A stretch of DNA of 64,000 nucleotides from Marinicauda pacifica (GTDB lineage: Bacteria > Pseudomonadota > Alphaproteobacteria > Caulobacterales > Maricaulaceae), in contig NZ_SRXV01000003.1 of NCBI RefSeq assembly GCF_004793635.1, positions 372,001-436,000 on the forward strand, read 5' to 3'. Positions 49,305 through 59,105 of the stretch are shown one piece after another. The notes beneath the pieces are model-generated. The model had not been told where the DNA came from, made no database searches, and saw only the letters and a list, made by a program, of their open reading frames with translations. Each line of letters starts with the position of its first letter. The first letter of the stretch is position 1. The position numbers and the translations under genes are program-made.

Positions 49305-50084
49305 ATGGTTGCACTGACCCTTCCCAAGAACTCGCAGATCAAGTCGGGCAAGACCTGGCCGAAGCCGGAAACCTCCGGCAAGCTGCGCGAGTTCAAGGTC
49401 TACCGCTACGACCCCGATGCGGGCGGCCCGCCGCGCTGGGACACGTATTACGTCGATCTGGACGATTGCGGGCCGATGATCCTGGACGCGCTGTTCTACA
49501 TCAAGAACAAGATTGACGCGACGCTGGCATTCCGCCGTTCCTGCCGCGAAGGGATTTGCGGCTCCTGCTCGATGAATATCGGCGGGCGCAACACGATTGC
49601 GTGCACATCCGGCATCGACGAGTACAAGGGCAAGATCACGATCGCGCCCCTGCCCCACCAGCCGGTGGTGAAGGACCTCATCCCGGACCTGACGCAGTTC
49701 TACGCCCAGCTTGCCAGCATCAAGCCCTACCTGCAGACCGAAACCCCGCGTCCCGAGCGCGAATGGCGCCAATCCCAGGAAGACCGCGAGCAGCTGGACG
49801 GTCTCTACGAGTGCATCCTGTGCGCCTGCTGCTCGACCTCCTGTCCGTCCTACTGGTGGAATTCGGACAAGTATCTGGGACCGGCCGCGCTTCTGCAGGC
49901 CTATCGCTGGATCGCGGATAGCCGCGATGAAGCCACCGGAGAGCGCCTGGATGATCTGGAAGACCCGTTCAAGCTGTATCGCTGCCACACCATCATGAAT
50001 TGCGCTCAGGTCTGCCCGAAGGGCCTGAACCCGGCCAAGGCGATCGGCAAGATCAAGGAATTGATGGTCGAACGCCAGGCCTGA
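49305..50084 (+). CDS. sdhB: succinate dehydrogenase iron-sulfur subunit
   Basis: SdhB carries three iron-sulfur clusters from FAD to ubiquinone. The 259-residue product has the [2Fe-2S] set [13 protein letters not shown]...IAC, the [4Fe-4S] set [12 protein letters not shown] and the [3Fe-4S] set [15 protein letters not shown]. It closes the operon, followed by a strong terminator. Confidence 0.98.
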   Translation: MVALTLPKNSQIKSGKTWPKPETSGKLREFKVYRYDPDAGGPPRWDTYYVDLDDCGPMILDALFYIKNKIDATLAFRRSCREGICGSCSMNIGGRNTIACTSGIDEYKGKITIAPLPHQPVVKDLIPDLTQFYAQLASIKPYLQTETPRPEREWRQSQEDREQLDGLYECILCACCSTSCPSYWWNSDKYLGPAALLQAYRWIADSRDEATGERLDDLEDPFKLYRCHTIMNCAQVCPKGLNPAKAIGKIKELMVERQA

Positions 50085-50116
50085 AGCGCAAGGACGTGAA
50101 GCCTGGGAAGCATTTG

Positions 50117-50148
50117 GAGCCCCCGCCGGAGTCCGGCGGGGGCTCTTT
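50117..50148 (+). terminator. Rho-independent terminator of sdhCDAB
   Basis: A 13-bp perfect stem (50117-50129 with 50133-50145) and 3-base loop is followed by TTT. It lies 33 bases after the sdhB stop. Confidence 0.85.
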
Positions 50149-50272
50149 CATGCACTTGCATCACTGACCGCATTCGCTCAGCGCAAGTCGGCGCCACAAA
50201 CGCAGATTGTTTTTCCGCAGTTTTCAGCCTTAAACCGCATTCTGAATACGAAAATTCTTACTTTGCCAGCCT

Positions 50273-50296
50273 ATCGCGCTAGTTCAATCGCGTTAG
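50273..50296 (+). repeat. near-perfect 10-bp direct repeat upstream of the HTH regulator
   Basis: ATCGCGCTAG (50273-50282) and ATCGCGTTAG (50287-50296) differ by one base and start 14 bases apart. They end 18 bases before the regulator's start codon, where an operator or a transcription start would be expected. Confidence 0.5.
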
Positions 50297-50313
50297 CTAC
50301 GCGAAGGACATAC

Positions 50314-50922
50314 ATGACCAGCAGCGAAAAGTGGGGACTTCGTCTGCGCGCATTCAGAATGCGCTCCCAGATCAAGCAGGAAGCCCTGGCCCGGTTGCTC
50401 GATATCAGCCAGGCTTATGTCTCCCGGCTCGAGGCCGGAGCCGTGATCCCCTCCGATGAACTGACCGACCGGATCAAGACGCTTCTGCGCCAACGCAAGA
50501 ATCGTCCCCTGTTCGACGACTGGCGGGCTACGGTGCGGCATTCAACGGCTCTGATGAGCCTCATTCGCAAGGATGAGGGCGACATCCGTGTGGTCGAGAT
50601 CTCGGACGCCCTTCGCGCGGCCAGCTCTGCATTCAAGCACGTCACCGAAGGCACTTCAGTCACGACGCTGCTGGCTCCGGATTCACACAAGCTCGTCGAG
50701 GAGCTCGATGCGGAGGGAGCGTTCGACGGAACGATCGCCCGGGCCAGAATACTCTGGTCGGCGGGCGATCTGGACGCGGAGGCTTGCTTCGAGGCGATCA
50801 ATCTTCCCGTCAGGGACGATATGGGACGCTGGTATATCCACAGCACCCATACCAAGGTCAGCCGCACCGACTATAAACGCTGGCTGCAGTCGAATGCCGG
50901 TGCGGACGTGGTCATCGCCTGA
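50314..50922 (+). CDS. XRE-type HTH regulator with possible PAS-like C-terminal domain
   Basis: The 202-residue protein has an XRE/Cro-type helix-turn-helix at about residues 15-55 (KQEALARLLDISQAYVSRLEAG). The C-terminal 130 residues look like an alpha/beta sensory domain (RVVEISDALRAASSAF, GTSVTTLLAPDSHKL, GRWYIHSTHTKVS), perhaps PAS-like, but I cannot assign it firmly. ATG 50314 follows GAAGGA. The upstream region is AT-rich and has a direct repeat, suggesting autoregulation. The ligand and targets are unknown. Confidence 0.78.
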   Translation: MTSSEKWGLRLRAFRMRSQIKQEALARLLDISQAYVSRLEAGAVIPSDELTDRIKTLLRQRKNRPLFDDWRATVRHSTALMSLIRKDEGDIRVVEISDALRAASSAFKHVTEGTSVTTLLAPDSHKLVEELDAEGAFDGTIARARILWSAGDLDAEACFEAINLPVRDDMGRWYIHSTHTKVSRTDYKRWLQSNAGADVVIA

Positions 50923-50969
50923 CGCGGCTCGCGCACCCTGAAGGCGATAAGGCCGGACGCGGCGCGGTG

Positions 50970-51875
50970 TTACTCGTCGCCCGGACGGGTCTCGGCCCCC
51001 TCCCGGGCCGGTGACCGCGGCACCCAACCGGCCAGATGTTCGGAGCGGGCACGCATGGCCGCGGTGGCCGCGTCTTCCTCGCGCGGCAGATCCGCATTGG
51101 GATCGAGCGGCGGTCCGAAGGCGAGCCTGTATTGAGCGCGCTTCTTCGCCAGGAGTTCGTGAAACACGGTCATGTGTTTGAGCTCCTCATTGACCTGGCC
51201 CAGCCCGTAGAACATCCAGCTCATGCGCTGATCGACGCCGAGCGGCAGGATCGGCGCATTGAATTTCTTTGCAAGGCCGACCGCGGTGGGCATCCATTCG
51301 GCCTCCTTGAGCCGGCGGGCCCGCCAGTCCCATTGCGACATCTGCCCGGCCGGGAAGACCACGATACAGCGGTCCTGGCGAAAGGCCGTAACGGCCTGGC
51401 GCAGCGTCTCGCGTGTCTTCTCCCTCGACCGGGCTCCCGCCCGCCACTCGACCGGAATAATCAGATCACTCAGGCCCGGACAGACGCGGATCGCATCCAG
51501 ATTGGCGAAAAAGGCCATGTCCGGCCGGCGCGCGCGCAGGCCCTGCCAGAGCGCGATGCCATCGGCGATGCCGCCCGGGTGGTTGGCCAGGATCACGCAC
51601 GCCCCGTGCTCGGGCACGTGGGACAGACCGTCCAGGTCGACCCGCATCGACAGGAAATCCTGTGCCCAGTTCATGGCATCTGGTCCGCTCAGACCGGCAA
51701 TCGCGTCGGCCACCTCAACAGCGCGGCGATAGCCCAGAACGGGATAGAAGGCGGAGCGCACAATTGGCCAGAGAGGGCTCCTGCGCAGGCGGACTGCGCG
51801 TTCCTCGATAAGCTGGTCGACAATATGAGGGGCCGCTTGAGGAGCGGCGGAGGGCTCGCCGGATTCGACTGTCAT
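50970..51875 (-). CDS. PlsC-like lysophospholipid acyltransferase family protein
   Basis: The 301-residue protein has the acyltransferase core CVILANHPGGIADGIALWQGL and later IVVFPAGQMSQWDWRARRLKEAEW, placing it in the PlsC/hemolysin-like acyltransferase group. The acid follows the catalytic His at +6 rather than +5, as in the hemolysin/OlsB-like subgroup. No clear transmembrane helix is seen, so it probably sits at the membrane surface. ATG 51875-51873 is preferred; a GTG at 51947 would add 24 residues. It is convergent with the HTH gene. Confidence 0.83.
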   Translation of the reverse strand: MTVESGEPSAAPQAAPHIVDQLIEERAVRLRRSPLWPIVRSAFYPVLGYRRAVEVADAIAGLSGPDAMNWAQDFLSMRVDLDGLSHVPEHGACVILANHPGGIADGIALWQGLRARRPDMAFFANLDAIRVCPGLSDLIIPVEWRAGARSREKTRETLRQAVTAFRQDRCIVVFPAGQMSQWDWRARRLKEAEWMPTAVGLAKKFNAPILPLGVDQRMSWMFYGLGQVNEELKHMTVFHELLAKKRAQYRLAFGPPLDPNADLPREEDAATAAMRARSEHLAGWVPRSPAREGAETRPGDE

Positions 51876-51967
51876 GCCCTGTATCGTGCGCGAAACTGCG
51901 GCCGGTGCAAGAGGCGGGGTAAGATCGGTGCTTGCCAGGGCGGACACGGGCTGTGACTGTCGCGGCC

Positions 51968-52354
51968 ATGATAAATCTCAGTCTCGACCTGCTTGTTTCC
52001 ACCACCGCCTCCGTCCTGGTCTCGCTCTCGTCTCAGCTGCCCGGCTCGGCGATCGAAGGGCGCTATGTCGCGTCGAGCGGAACCGAGCAATGCCGCCTGG
52101 TGCTGATGGCTCCGGCCCGGCGGCCGGAGGATAGCCGGCTCAGCCCGGACAGGGTGTCCGGGCTTGCTGCGGCACAGCCGGGCTGCGCGCTCCCGCTCAG
52201 CGAGACCGGCTTGTGGACGCTGTCGGAGGAGGGCACGCGATTGACGCTGTCCGGCTTTGGCGGAGCGGCGCTCTGGAGCGGCGAGAGCGGGGAAGGCGGC
52301 AGCTGGGCAGGCGTCACGCCGGACGGGGAGCGCATCGCCCTGCATCCCGGCTAA
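51968..52354 (+). CDS. AprI/Inh-type periplasmic protease inhibitor
   Basis: The 128-residue product has a hydrophobic N-terminus and a mature part with the Inh-barrel pattern: EGRYVASSGTEQCRLVL, a second cysteine in QPGCALPL that should form the conserved disulfide, then GLWTLSEEGTRLTLSGFGGA. Known members block serralysin-type metalloproteases in the periplasm. A TTG at 51932 would give a better positively charged signal start (PGRTRAVTVAAM) and is the alternative. It is convergent with a serine protease autotransporter and shares a terminator with it. Confidence 0.72.
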   Translation: MINLSLDLLVSTTASVLVSLSSQLPGSAIEGRYVASSGTEQCRLVLMAPARRPEDSRLSPDRVSGLAAAQPGCALPLSETGLWTLSEEGTRLTLSGFGGAALWSGESGEGGSWAGVTPDGERIALHPG

Positions 52355-52422
52355 AGCCTCCCCCTGGGCGTGCGAGCGGATGCAGCTCGTGAGCTTCGAG
52401 CCTTGCCAGCCACAAAAGAAAA

Positions 52423-52449
52423 GCGCCGCCTGCGGGATGCAGGCGGCGC
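52423..52449. terminator. bidirectional terminator between inhibitor and autotransporter
   Basis: An 11-bp perfect stem (52423-52433 with 52439-52449) and 5-base loop is flanked by CTTTGTTT on the plus side and an A-rich stretch (52412-52422) that reads as T-rich on the minus strand. It can end transcription from both genes. Confidence 0.82.
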
Positions 52450-52476
52450 CTTTGTTTCAGACATTAAGCCTGGAGC

Positions 52477-55400
52477 TTAGAAGCTGACCCGGATGGACCC
52501 GGCGATCACTTCGCTCTCCAGATAATCGCGCCCGGACGTCTTCTCGTAGAGCGCCCCGACCGAGAAGTTGGAGGAGAGGTGGACGAACAGGCTGCCCGCG
52601 ATTTCGCCCCAGCCGCCCTGGCGTTCGATGCCGCTGTTGACGGCGAAGACCGAGCCCGGCGTGGTGTTGAAGCCGGCCGTCAGGGCTTCGGCGTCGTCGT
52701 TGAACTCATGGGCCAGACCGACATAGATCGCAGGCTCGAAGATCGCGCCCTTGATCTCGAACTCGTCGGAAAGATTGAAGCCCACGCGGCCCACCAGGCT
52801 GTCCTGGGTGTAGTCACCCACGGTCAGCGCAGCCGGCCCACCGGTCTCGGTGTAGCCATCCACGTCGGTCGAGGCGTAGCGCAGCGAAGCAGCCGGACGC
52901 AGCAAGACTGAATGCGGGCCGGTGATATCCGCCGCCGCTTCCAGCCCGGCCGTCATCGTTTCGGCCGAGAAGGAGGCGGATGCACCGCCGCCCACCAGGG
53001 CCGACCGGTTCAGGTCGATGTCCGAATTGGCGTATCCGGCATAGCCCGCAAAGCTGAACACGCGATAGTCGTAGGCCGCGTAGAGCGTGCCTTGTGTGGT
53101 TTCCGTCGCCGTGGTCGCCCGGGCAGCGCTGAACTGCTGGCTGGCCTCGGTGTCGGCCATGCCGACCGCACCGCCAACACGCCATTGCGGCGTCACGGCG
53201 TAGTCGACACCGGCGAGCGCGAAGCCGCCTTCATAGCCACCTTCGCTGTCGACGCTCGCTTGCAGATCGCCATTCATCGTACCGCCACCGACATAGACGC
53301 TGGTGCGTCCCTGCTGGGTGAATTGCGGGCCGGCAGCACCCGTCTGGGCGTTCTGCAGGGCCAGCGTCGCGGCATCAAGCGAGGCGCCGGTGCGGCCCAT
53401 CGCATTGAAGTTCATCATCGCATTGCTGCCCATGGACGAGCCCGGGGTGTCGTTCTCGGCGGCGAACCGCGACGAGATCACGCCCTGGAATGCGTCGACG
53501 TGCGCCGTTGCACTGCGCGCCGAGACGATCGATGCGGACGGAGCCAGCGAGGTGAGTGCCGCCGACAGCGTCTCGCCGCCCAGAAGGTCGATGGGCTGGT
53601 ACACGCCGGAAAGCGCATTGTAGCTGCTGCCCCGCGAGGCATCGAGCGCGGCACCGACGCCGGCGGAAAATCCTTCCAGGTCAGCCGCGGCCGAGAAGCT
53701 CTGCGCGCGGATTTCCAGGTCGATCGACCCGGCCCCGTAGATCGGGGCGAGATAGAGAACGCCCGGCAGTTCGACCGTACCGTCGAACTCGCCCACACGC
53801 TCACCGCTATGGGTGATCACCGTCTGGCGGTCACCGAAGGTCGGGATATACCCGGCCAGCGGGTTGATGCCGGCAAGACCGCCCAGAGACGCATCGCCAT
53901 TGATCAGGAGCGTGTCGCTAAGCTCTCCATCCCAATCGAACAGAGCCATGCCGGCTGCGGTCTGAACATAGTCGCCGCTGATACCCAGCGTGCCGATCGC
54001 GTTCAGGTCGCCGCCGGTGACCATCCCGGCCACGTTCCAGTAGGTCTGGGTAGAGATCAGGCCGCTGCCGTAGGTCACACCGCCCGTATTCATGTATTCG
54101 CGGGCCATCAGCACGCCATCGATCCGGGCACGGCCCGCGCTGTGATCGGTCGCGATCAGCGTGGAGAAGAAGTAGCCGCTCTGCAGGTGGAAGTCGGCAC
54201 CCGCCCCGGCGATATTCAGACGATCGATCTCGACATTCATGTCGACCGTCGTCGTGCCCGACGCGGCAAGAGTCACGTCGTAGAAGCGCGCGATATCACC
54301 GCTCAGGGCACCATCAAAGTCGCCGAACAGGCCATAATCATTGTTCGGCACGAAGTTGGAACTGCCGATGGCAAAGCCCGAGGACGGCGCGGAGGCTTGC
54401 GGCGAAGCGGGCGCGGCCGCGGCCGTATCCATCGCTTCACGAGACACGGAGAGATCGCCGGCCGCCGGAGCATCGGCCTGCGCCGCGACAACGTTGCCGT
54501 TATCGTCGAACGAGACCTGAGCCGGGCCGAAATTCATGATCGAGCCCGAGACGGACCGACCGCCGGTCGGCGCCGCTGCCGAAGCGGACGCGTCGCCCGC
54601 AGCGTCGAACAGCTCGTCATTGCGATACCCGTCGACGGTCGTATCGAAGATCGTCCCGAAATACGGGCCTTCCGCAGTCACAGCGTCGGTCGGCGTCTCC
54701 GGCGCGCTTTCGAGCATGCCATTCACCAGCTCACCGTCTTCGTTGACGATGAGGTAGTTGGGATCAAGGGCCCGCGTCCAGTGAGACCCGTCCGACCAGT
54801 TGCCATCGCCGGCCGCCGCGGTCACGTAGACATACGGGTTCTGCTCGGCAATCCAGTTCTGGAACAGGAAGAGCGGATTGTAATAGGAGACATCGCCGTA
54901 GATCGAGCTCGACGGCGAGGCCAGGCCCGCGACCCAGCCACCCGAAAGCACGCCGGTCACGAGCTGACGGCCGCCAATCTCGACAAACAGGCCGCCGCCG
55001 GAATCGCCGCCCAGCGTACCGGCTTCGCGCTCGGTAGCTTCGCCCGGATACCAGTCGATCGAGTTGCTCGGCAGGATCACCGAGGTGCCATCGAGCGTGT
55101 AGCCGTCGCCAAGGTCGCCGGTCGTGTCGCAGATGATGCCGTTCGGCCCGACGATCGCTTCGGCGCCGACAGCGCCGCCGCGCGCACAGGTGCCGTCACG
55201 GTCAGGGCGGTCGAAATCGAGATTGTAGAGCAACTGATCGCCGACCGGGCCGAACCCGCCGCGGAAGCCGGCAACGCCGAAGGCGGCGCCGAGAAAATCG
55301 GTCTGGCTGAACAGGCCGTCCAGCATGTTCGTGCCGGCGCGGCGTTTGCCGTCAATGCCCTGGTTGGCACCCGAACCGATGCCCGTGCCACCATAGCCGA

Positions 55401-55962
55401 CCATGCTGACCGCGGTCGACTCCGTGATCGGGGAGAAGAGCATGCCGTAGGTCGGCAGGCCGATTGCCGGAGTGTCCAGCGTGGCCAGCGATACGTCGCC
55501 ACCCGGGAATTCGAACTCGCCATCGAGGTCGAATGGCGCCTGGACCTGCAGCACGTTGAAGAAGGAGAGATCGGTATTGCTCGACCAGTTGCCAGATGCG
55601 AGACCGCGATCGCGCCAGTCGAAATAGCCGGGCAGGGAGTCGGTCTGGAAGCCGAAGCCGATCGGCACGCCGCCGGCCTGGTTGCCGCCGAACTGGCTCT
55701 GATCGATACCGTCCACGCAGTGGGCGGCCCACACGACGGTGCGCGGGTTGATGAGCTGGCCGGTACACACGAAGGTGCCGCTGGGCGTGCGGTTCCACAT
55801 CATGCCAACGCCGCCCCAGACGTTGTCGGTATCCACCGCACCGTCAACGCCCACATCGTCACGGACAGGAAGTGCGTTCGCGCTGCCGGTCATAGCCGCA
55901 GCGACGGCAGCCGCAGACGCGGCCGCGAACAGCGACGACTTCAGTCGAAAGGTCTTGCTCAT
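52477..55962 (-). CDS. trypsin-like serine protease autotransporter
   Basis: The 1161-residue product starts at ATG 55962-55960 (AGGGGAA site) with a signal peptide cleaved near residue 30 (AMTGSANA). A chymotrypsin-fold protease follows, with the triad His81 (VVWAAHCVDG), Asp156 (GGDVSLATLD) and Ser321 (GGDSGGGLF). A passenger of repeated beta-strand type spans about 560-880. The last 280 residues form an autotransporter beta-barrel ending in SIRVSF, with terminal Phe. It is predicted to be displayed on or released from the outer membrane. The frame extends upstream but without homology. Target proteins are unknown. Confidence 0.9.
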   Translation of the reverse strand: MSKTFRLKSSLFAAASAAAVAAAMTGSANALPVRDDVGVDGAVDTDNVWGGVGMMWNRTPSGTFVCTGQLINPRTVVWAAHCVDGIDQSQFGGNQAGGVPIGFGFQTDSLPGYFDWRDRGLASGNWSSNTDLSFFNVLQVQAPFDLDGEFEFPGGDVSLATLDTPAIGLPTYGMLFSPITESTAVSMVGYGGTGIGSGANQGIDGKRRAGTNMLDGLFSQTDFLGAAFGVAGFRGGFGPVGDQLLYNLDFDRPDRDGTCARGGAVGAEAIVGPNGIICDTTGDLGDGYTLDGTSVILPSNSIDWYPGEATEREAGTLGGDSGGGLFVEIGGRQLVTGVLSGGWVAGLASPSSSIYGDVSYYNPLFLFQNWIAEQNPYVYVTAAAGDGNWSDGSHWTRALDPNYLIVNEDGELVNGMLESAPETPTDAVTAEGPYFGTIFDTTVDGYRNDELFDAAGDASASAAAPTGGRSVSGSIMNFGPAQVSFDDNGNVVAAQADAPAAGDLSVSREAMDTAAAAPASPQASAPSSGFAIGSSNFVPNNDYGLFGDFDGALSGDIARFYDVTLAASGTTTVDMNVEIDRLNIAGAGADFHLQSGYFFSTLIATDHSAGRARIDGVLMAREYMNTGGVTYGSGLISTQTYWNVAGMVTGGDLNAIGTLGISGDYVQTAAGMALFDWDGELSDTLLINGDASLGGLAGINPLAGYIPTFGDRQTVITHSGERVGEFDGTVELPGVLYLAPIYGAGSIDLEIRAQSFSAAADLEGFSAGVGAALDASRGSSYNALSGVYQPIDLLGGETLSAALTSLAPSASIVSARSATAHVDAFQGVISSRFAAENDTPGSSMGSNAMMNFNAMGRTGASLDAATLALQNAQTGAAGPQFTQQGRTSVYVGGGTMNGDLQASVDSEGGYEGGFALAGVDYAVTPQWRVGGAVGMADTEASQQFSAARATTATETTQGTLYAAYDYRVFSFAGYAGYANSDIDLNRSALVGGGASASFSAETMTAGLEAAADITGPHSVLLRPAASLRYASTDVDGYTETGGPAALTVGDYTQDSLVGRVGFNLSDEFEIKGAIFEPAIYVGLAHEFNDDAEALTAGFNTTPGSVFAVNSGIERQGGWGEIAGSLFVHLSSNFSVGALYEKTSGRDYLESEVIAGSIRVSF

Positions 55963-56579
55963 GATGTTCCCCTGGCAGTCATTGATCTGACTTATTTCTC
56001 GCTCGACGCGATTATCCCCTCGGCGATCTCGCGTTACAGAAAGGTAACCTATCCCGAAAATCGGCAAGTTCGCAATTAGACAGACTGCGGAAACGCGTAT
56101 TCGTCTCGAACGTGAATAAATGTTGCCGATTTGCCTCATATCGCCGTCGGCGGATAGCCTTGTTCGAGTTCTCAGCGCCTGGGCCGACAAAGAGGCGAGA
56201 AGCCCCGTTATAATTGAGCATTCCGGCGCCTTTGGCCAAGCGGAAGCGGGTTCTTCCGAGCGCGATTCACCGAGGGGTCGGCTCCTCGATAGGTAGGCCC
56301 GCGGCCTGGCCGCAAACGCCGTTTCCCGGGCGCCCGCACACCCCCGCCGGACATGTCGCATCCAGCGCAACGAGCGCTCCGATTTCATCGCAACTGTTGA
56401 GTGCAACCGCTTCGGCCAATCTTCATGTCAGTTCCGGAATAGACGGCGGAGACGGTGCCGCAGGCCGGTCTGCGCCCAAAAGCCTTCACCTCGACAAGCC
56501 GCCTGCCCGGGGTTATCCCTCGCGCCATATTCTGCCGGGCATGTCGCCCGAACCCCGCATTCCTGTCCAGGAGATCCCC
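55963..56579. other. 617-base intergenic region between autotransporter and mmsA
   Basis: I see no convincing gene. Bases 55980-56220 are AT-richer than the surroundings and probably hold the autotransporter promoter, including a GTTAC/GTAAC operator-like pair at 56033-56048. The part 56220-56579 is GC-rich and precedes mmsA. Short open frames here have no recognisable product or ribosome site. A possible in-frame earlier mmsA start (ATG 56541) lies in this region. Confidence 0.6.
56033..56048. promoter_or_regulatory. GTTAC-N6-GTAAC operator-like element
   Basis: GTTAC (56033-56037) and GTAAC (56044-56048) are separated by 6 bases. They form an inverted repeat and, because the half-sites resemble each other, also a GTWAC direct repeat with an 11-base period. 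That period suits OmpR/PhoB-type response regulators. It lies 71-86 bases upstream of the autotransporter start. Confidence 0.4.
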
Positions 56580-58079
<1,500 letters not shown>

Positions 58080-58108
58080 GGCTTCCCGCCTGCAGACATA
58101 GACGAGAC

Positions 58109-58141
58109 AAAGCGCCGGGCGCCCATGGCCCCGGCGCTTTT
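58109..58141 (+). terminator. terminator after mmsA
   Basis: AAAGCGCCGGG (58109-58119) pairs perfectly with CCCGGCGCTTT (58130-58140); the stem ends in four T residues. The loop is 10 bases. Confidence 0.78.
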
Positions 58142-58151
58142 GCGTCAGCCC

Positions 58152-58172
58152 ATCTGCAGTTGATTTGCAGAT
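58152..58172. promoter_or_regulatory. 21-bp palindrome, candidate TetR operator
   Basis: ATCTGCA (58152-58158) and TGCAGAT (58166-58172) are perfect inverted copies around a 7-base spacer. They lie in the region before the TetR-family gene and after the mmsA terminator, a usual place for a repressor's own operator. Confidence 0.5.
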
Positions 58173-58353
58173 TCTCCCGGCGGGCTTTGCGTTTCACATC
58201 GAAAGGTGAGAAAGTTTTATAACCAGTCGGCAAACGTGCGGGCGCCGCACCATTGCGGGTAGATCGGCCACGCGCCCGGCGGCCTTGCTTTTATTGTTAG
58301 TGTGTCGCACGCGCACCCTCAAGCGCAGCGGTTTTGAGCAGGTCTTTATTCCC

Positions 58354-59064
58354 TTGAACGACGACAAACCTCGAAAACGGGTCAAGCGCGGCCAGCGCCG
58401 CGCGCTCATTATTGAAGGCGCACGCCGCATCTTCGCCCAGCAGGGCCTGTCGGCGAGTACGCGCGACATCGCCGCGGAACTCGGCGTCACGCAAGCTCTT
58501 CTCTATAAGTATTTCGAGAGCAAGGACGCGCTCATCGAGGCTATTCTGGCGCAGGAGCCGGATGTGGTGACCCTCCCCGCGCGCGAGACCCTTGAGGATA
58601 CGAGCCGCTCGCTCGAGGATCGGTTGACCGAAGTCTCGACCGCGATTCTGAACGGCTATGACGAGGAGCGGCTGCGTCTGTCCCTGTTCGCCGGACTTGC
58701 CGGTATCCGCGCACCCTTCTTCTTCGGCCCGGTCCAGCTGAGATCGGAGCTCCTTGAGCCCATCATCGCCGCCCTGCGCCTGGATTGCGGGCTGGAGCCC
58801 TTGTCCAGCCGGCCGCTGTGCGCCGCCGAGTTCGATCTGGCCATGGTCCTCTACGGAAAGCTTGTGTGCGTGGCCATGCGCGACTTAGTCTATCGGATCC
58901 AGACCGCGCAGGACCGAACCAAGGCCATGGATCAGCTGGCGCGCGTCTGGTGCACGGGGGCGCGGCCGGAGATTTGCGCCATTCACGAGAGCTGGGACGC
59001 GCAGGAACCGGTCACCCGCGAGGCCCTCCATGCCAAGCGTGAGCGCCTCGCGCGCACCGCGTGA
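58354..59064 (+). CDS. TetR family transcriptional regulator
   Basis: The protein has a TetR N-terminal helix-turn-helix (ARRIFAQQGLSASTRDIAAELGVTQALLYKYFESK) and a ligand-binding C-terminal domain. No ATG is available near the N-terminus. I chose TTG 58354, giving 236 residues starting MNDDKPRKRVKRGQRR; GTG 58300 or TTG 58285 would add residues that do not look like the family. It stands before an iron alcohol dehydrogenase and a thioesterase, which it may control together with itself. Confidence 0.85.
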   Translation: MNDDKPRKRVKRGQRRALIIEGARRIFAQQGLSASTRDIAAELGVTQALLYKYFESKDALIEAILAQEPDVVTLPARETLEDTSRSLEDRLTEVSTAILNGYDEERLRLSLFAGLAGIRAPFFFGPVQLRSELLEPIIAALRLDCGLEPLSSRPLCAAEFDLAMVLYGKLVCVAMRDLVYRIQTAQDRTKAMDQLARVWCTGARPEICAIHESWDAQEPVTREALHAKRERLARTA

Positions 59065-59105
59065 CGCAATTGCAAACCGCGCCCGACGCGCCAGGGTAGA
59101 TTGTC

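Noticed and set aside
48348..49988. 546-codon open frame opposite sdhA/sdhB
   Set aside because: Antisense to two certain succinate dehydrogenase genes; no motif of its own.
52912..56079. 1055-codon open frame opposite the autotransporter
   Set aside because: Antisense to a protein with intact catalytic triad and barrel; no recognisable domain or ribosome site.
56012..56239. 75-codon minus-strand frame upstream of the autotransporter
   Set aside because: It has no ribosome site or family match and covers the AT-rich region that most likely holds the autotransporter promoter.
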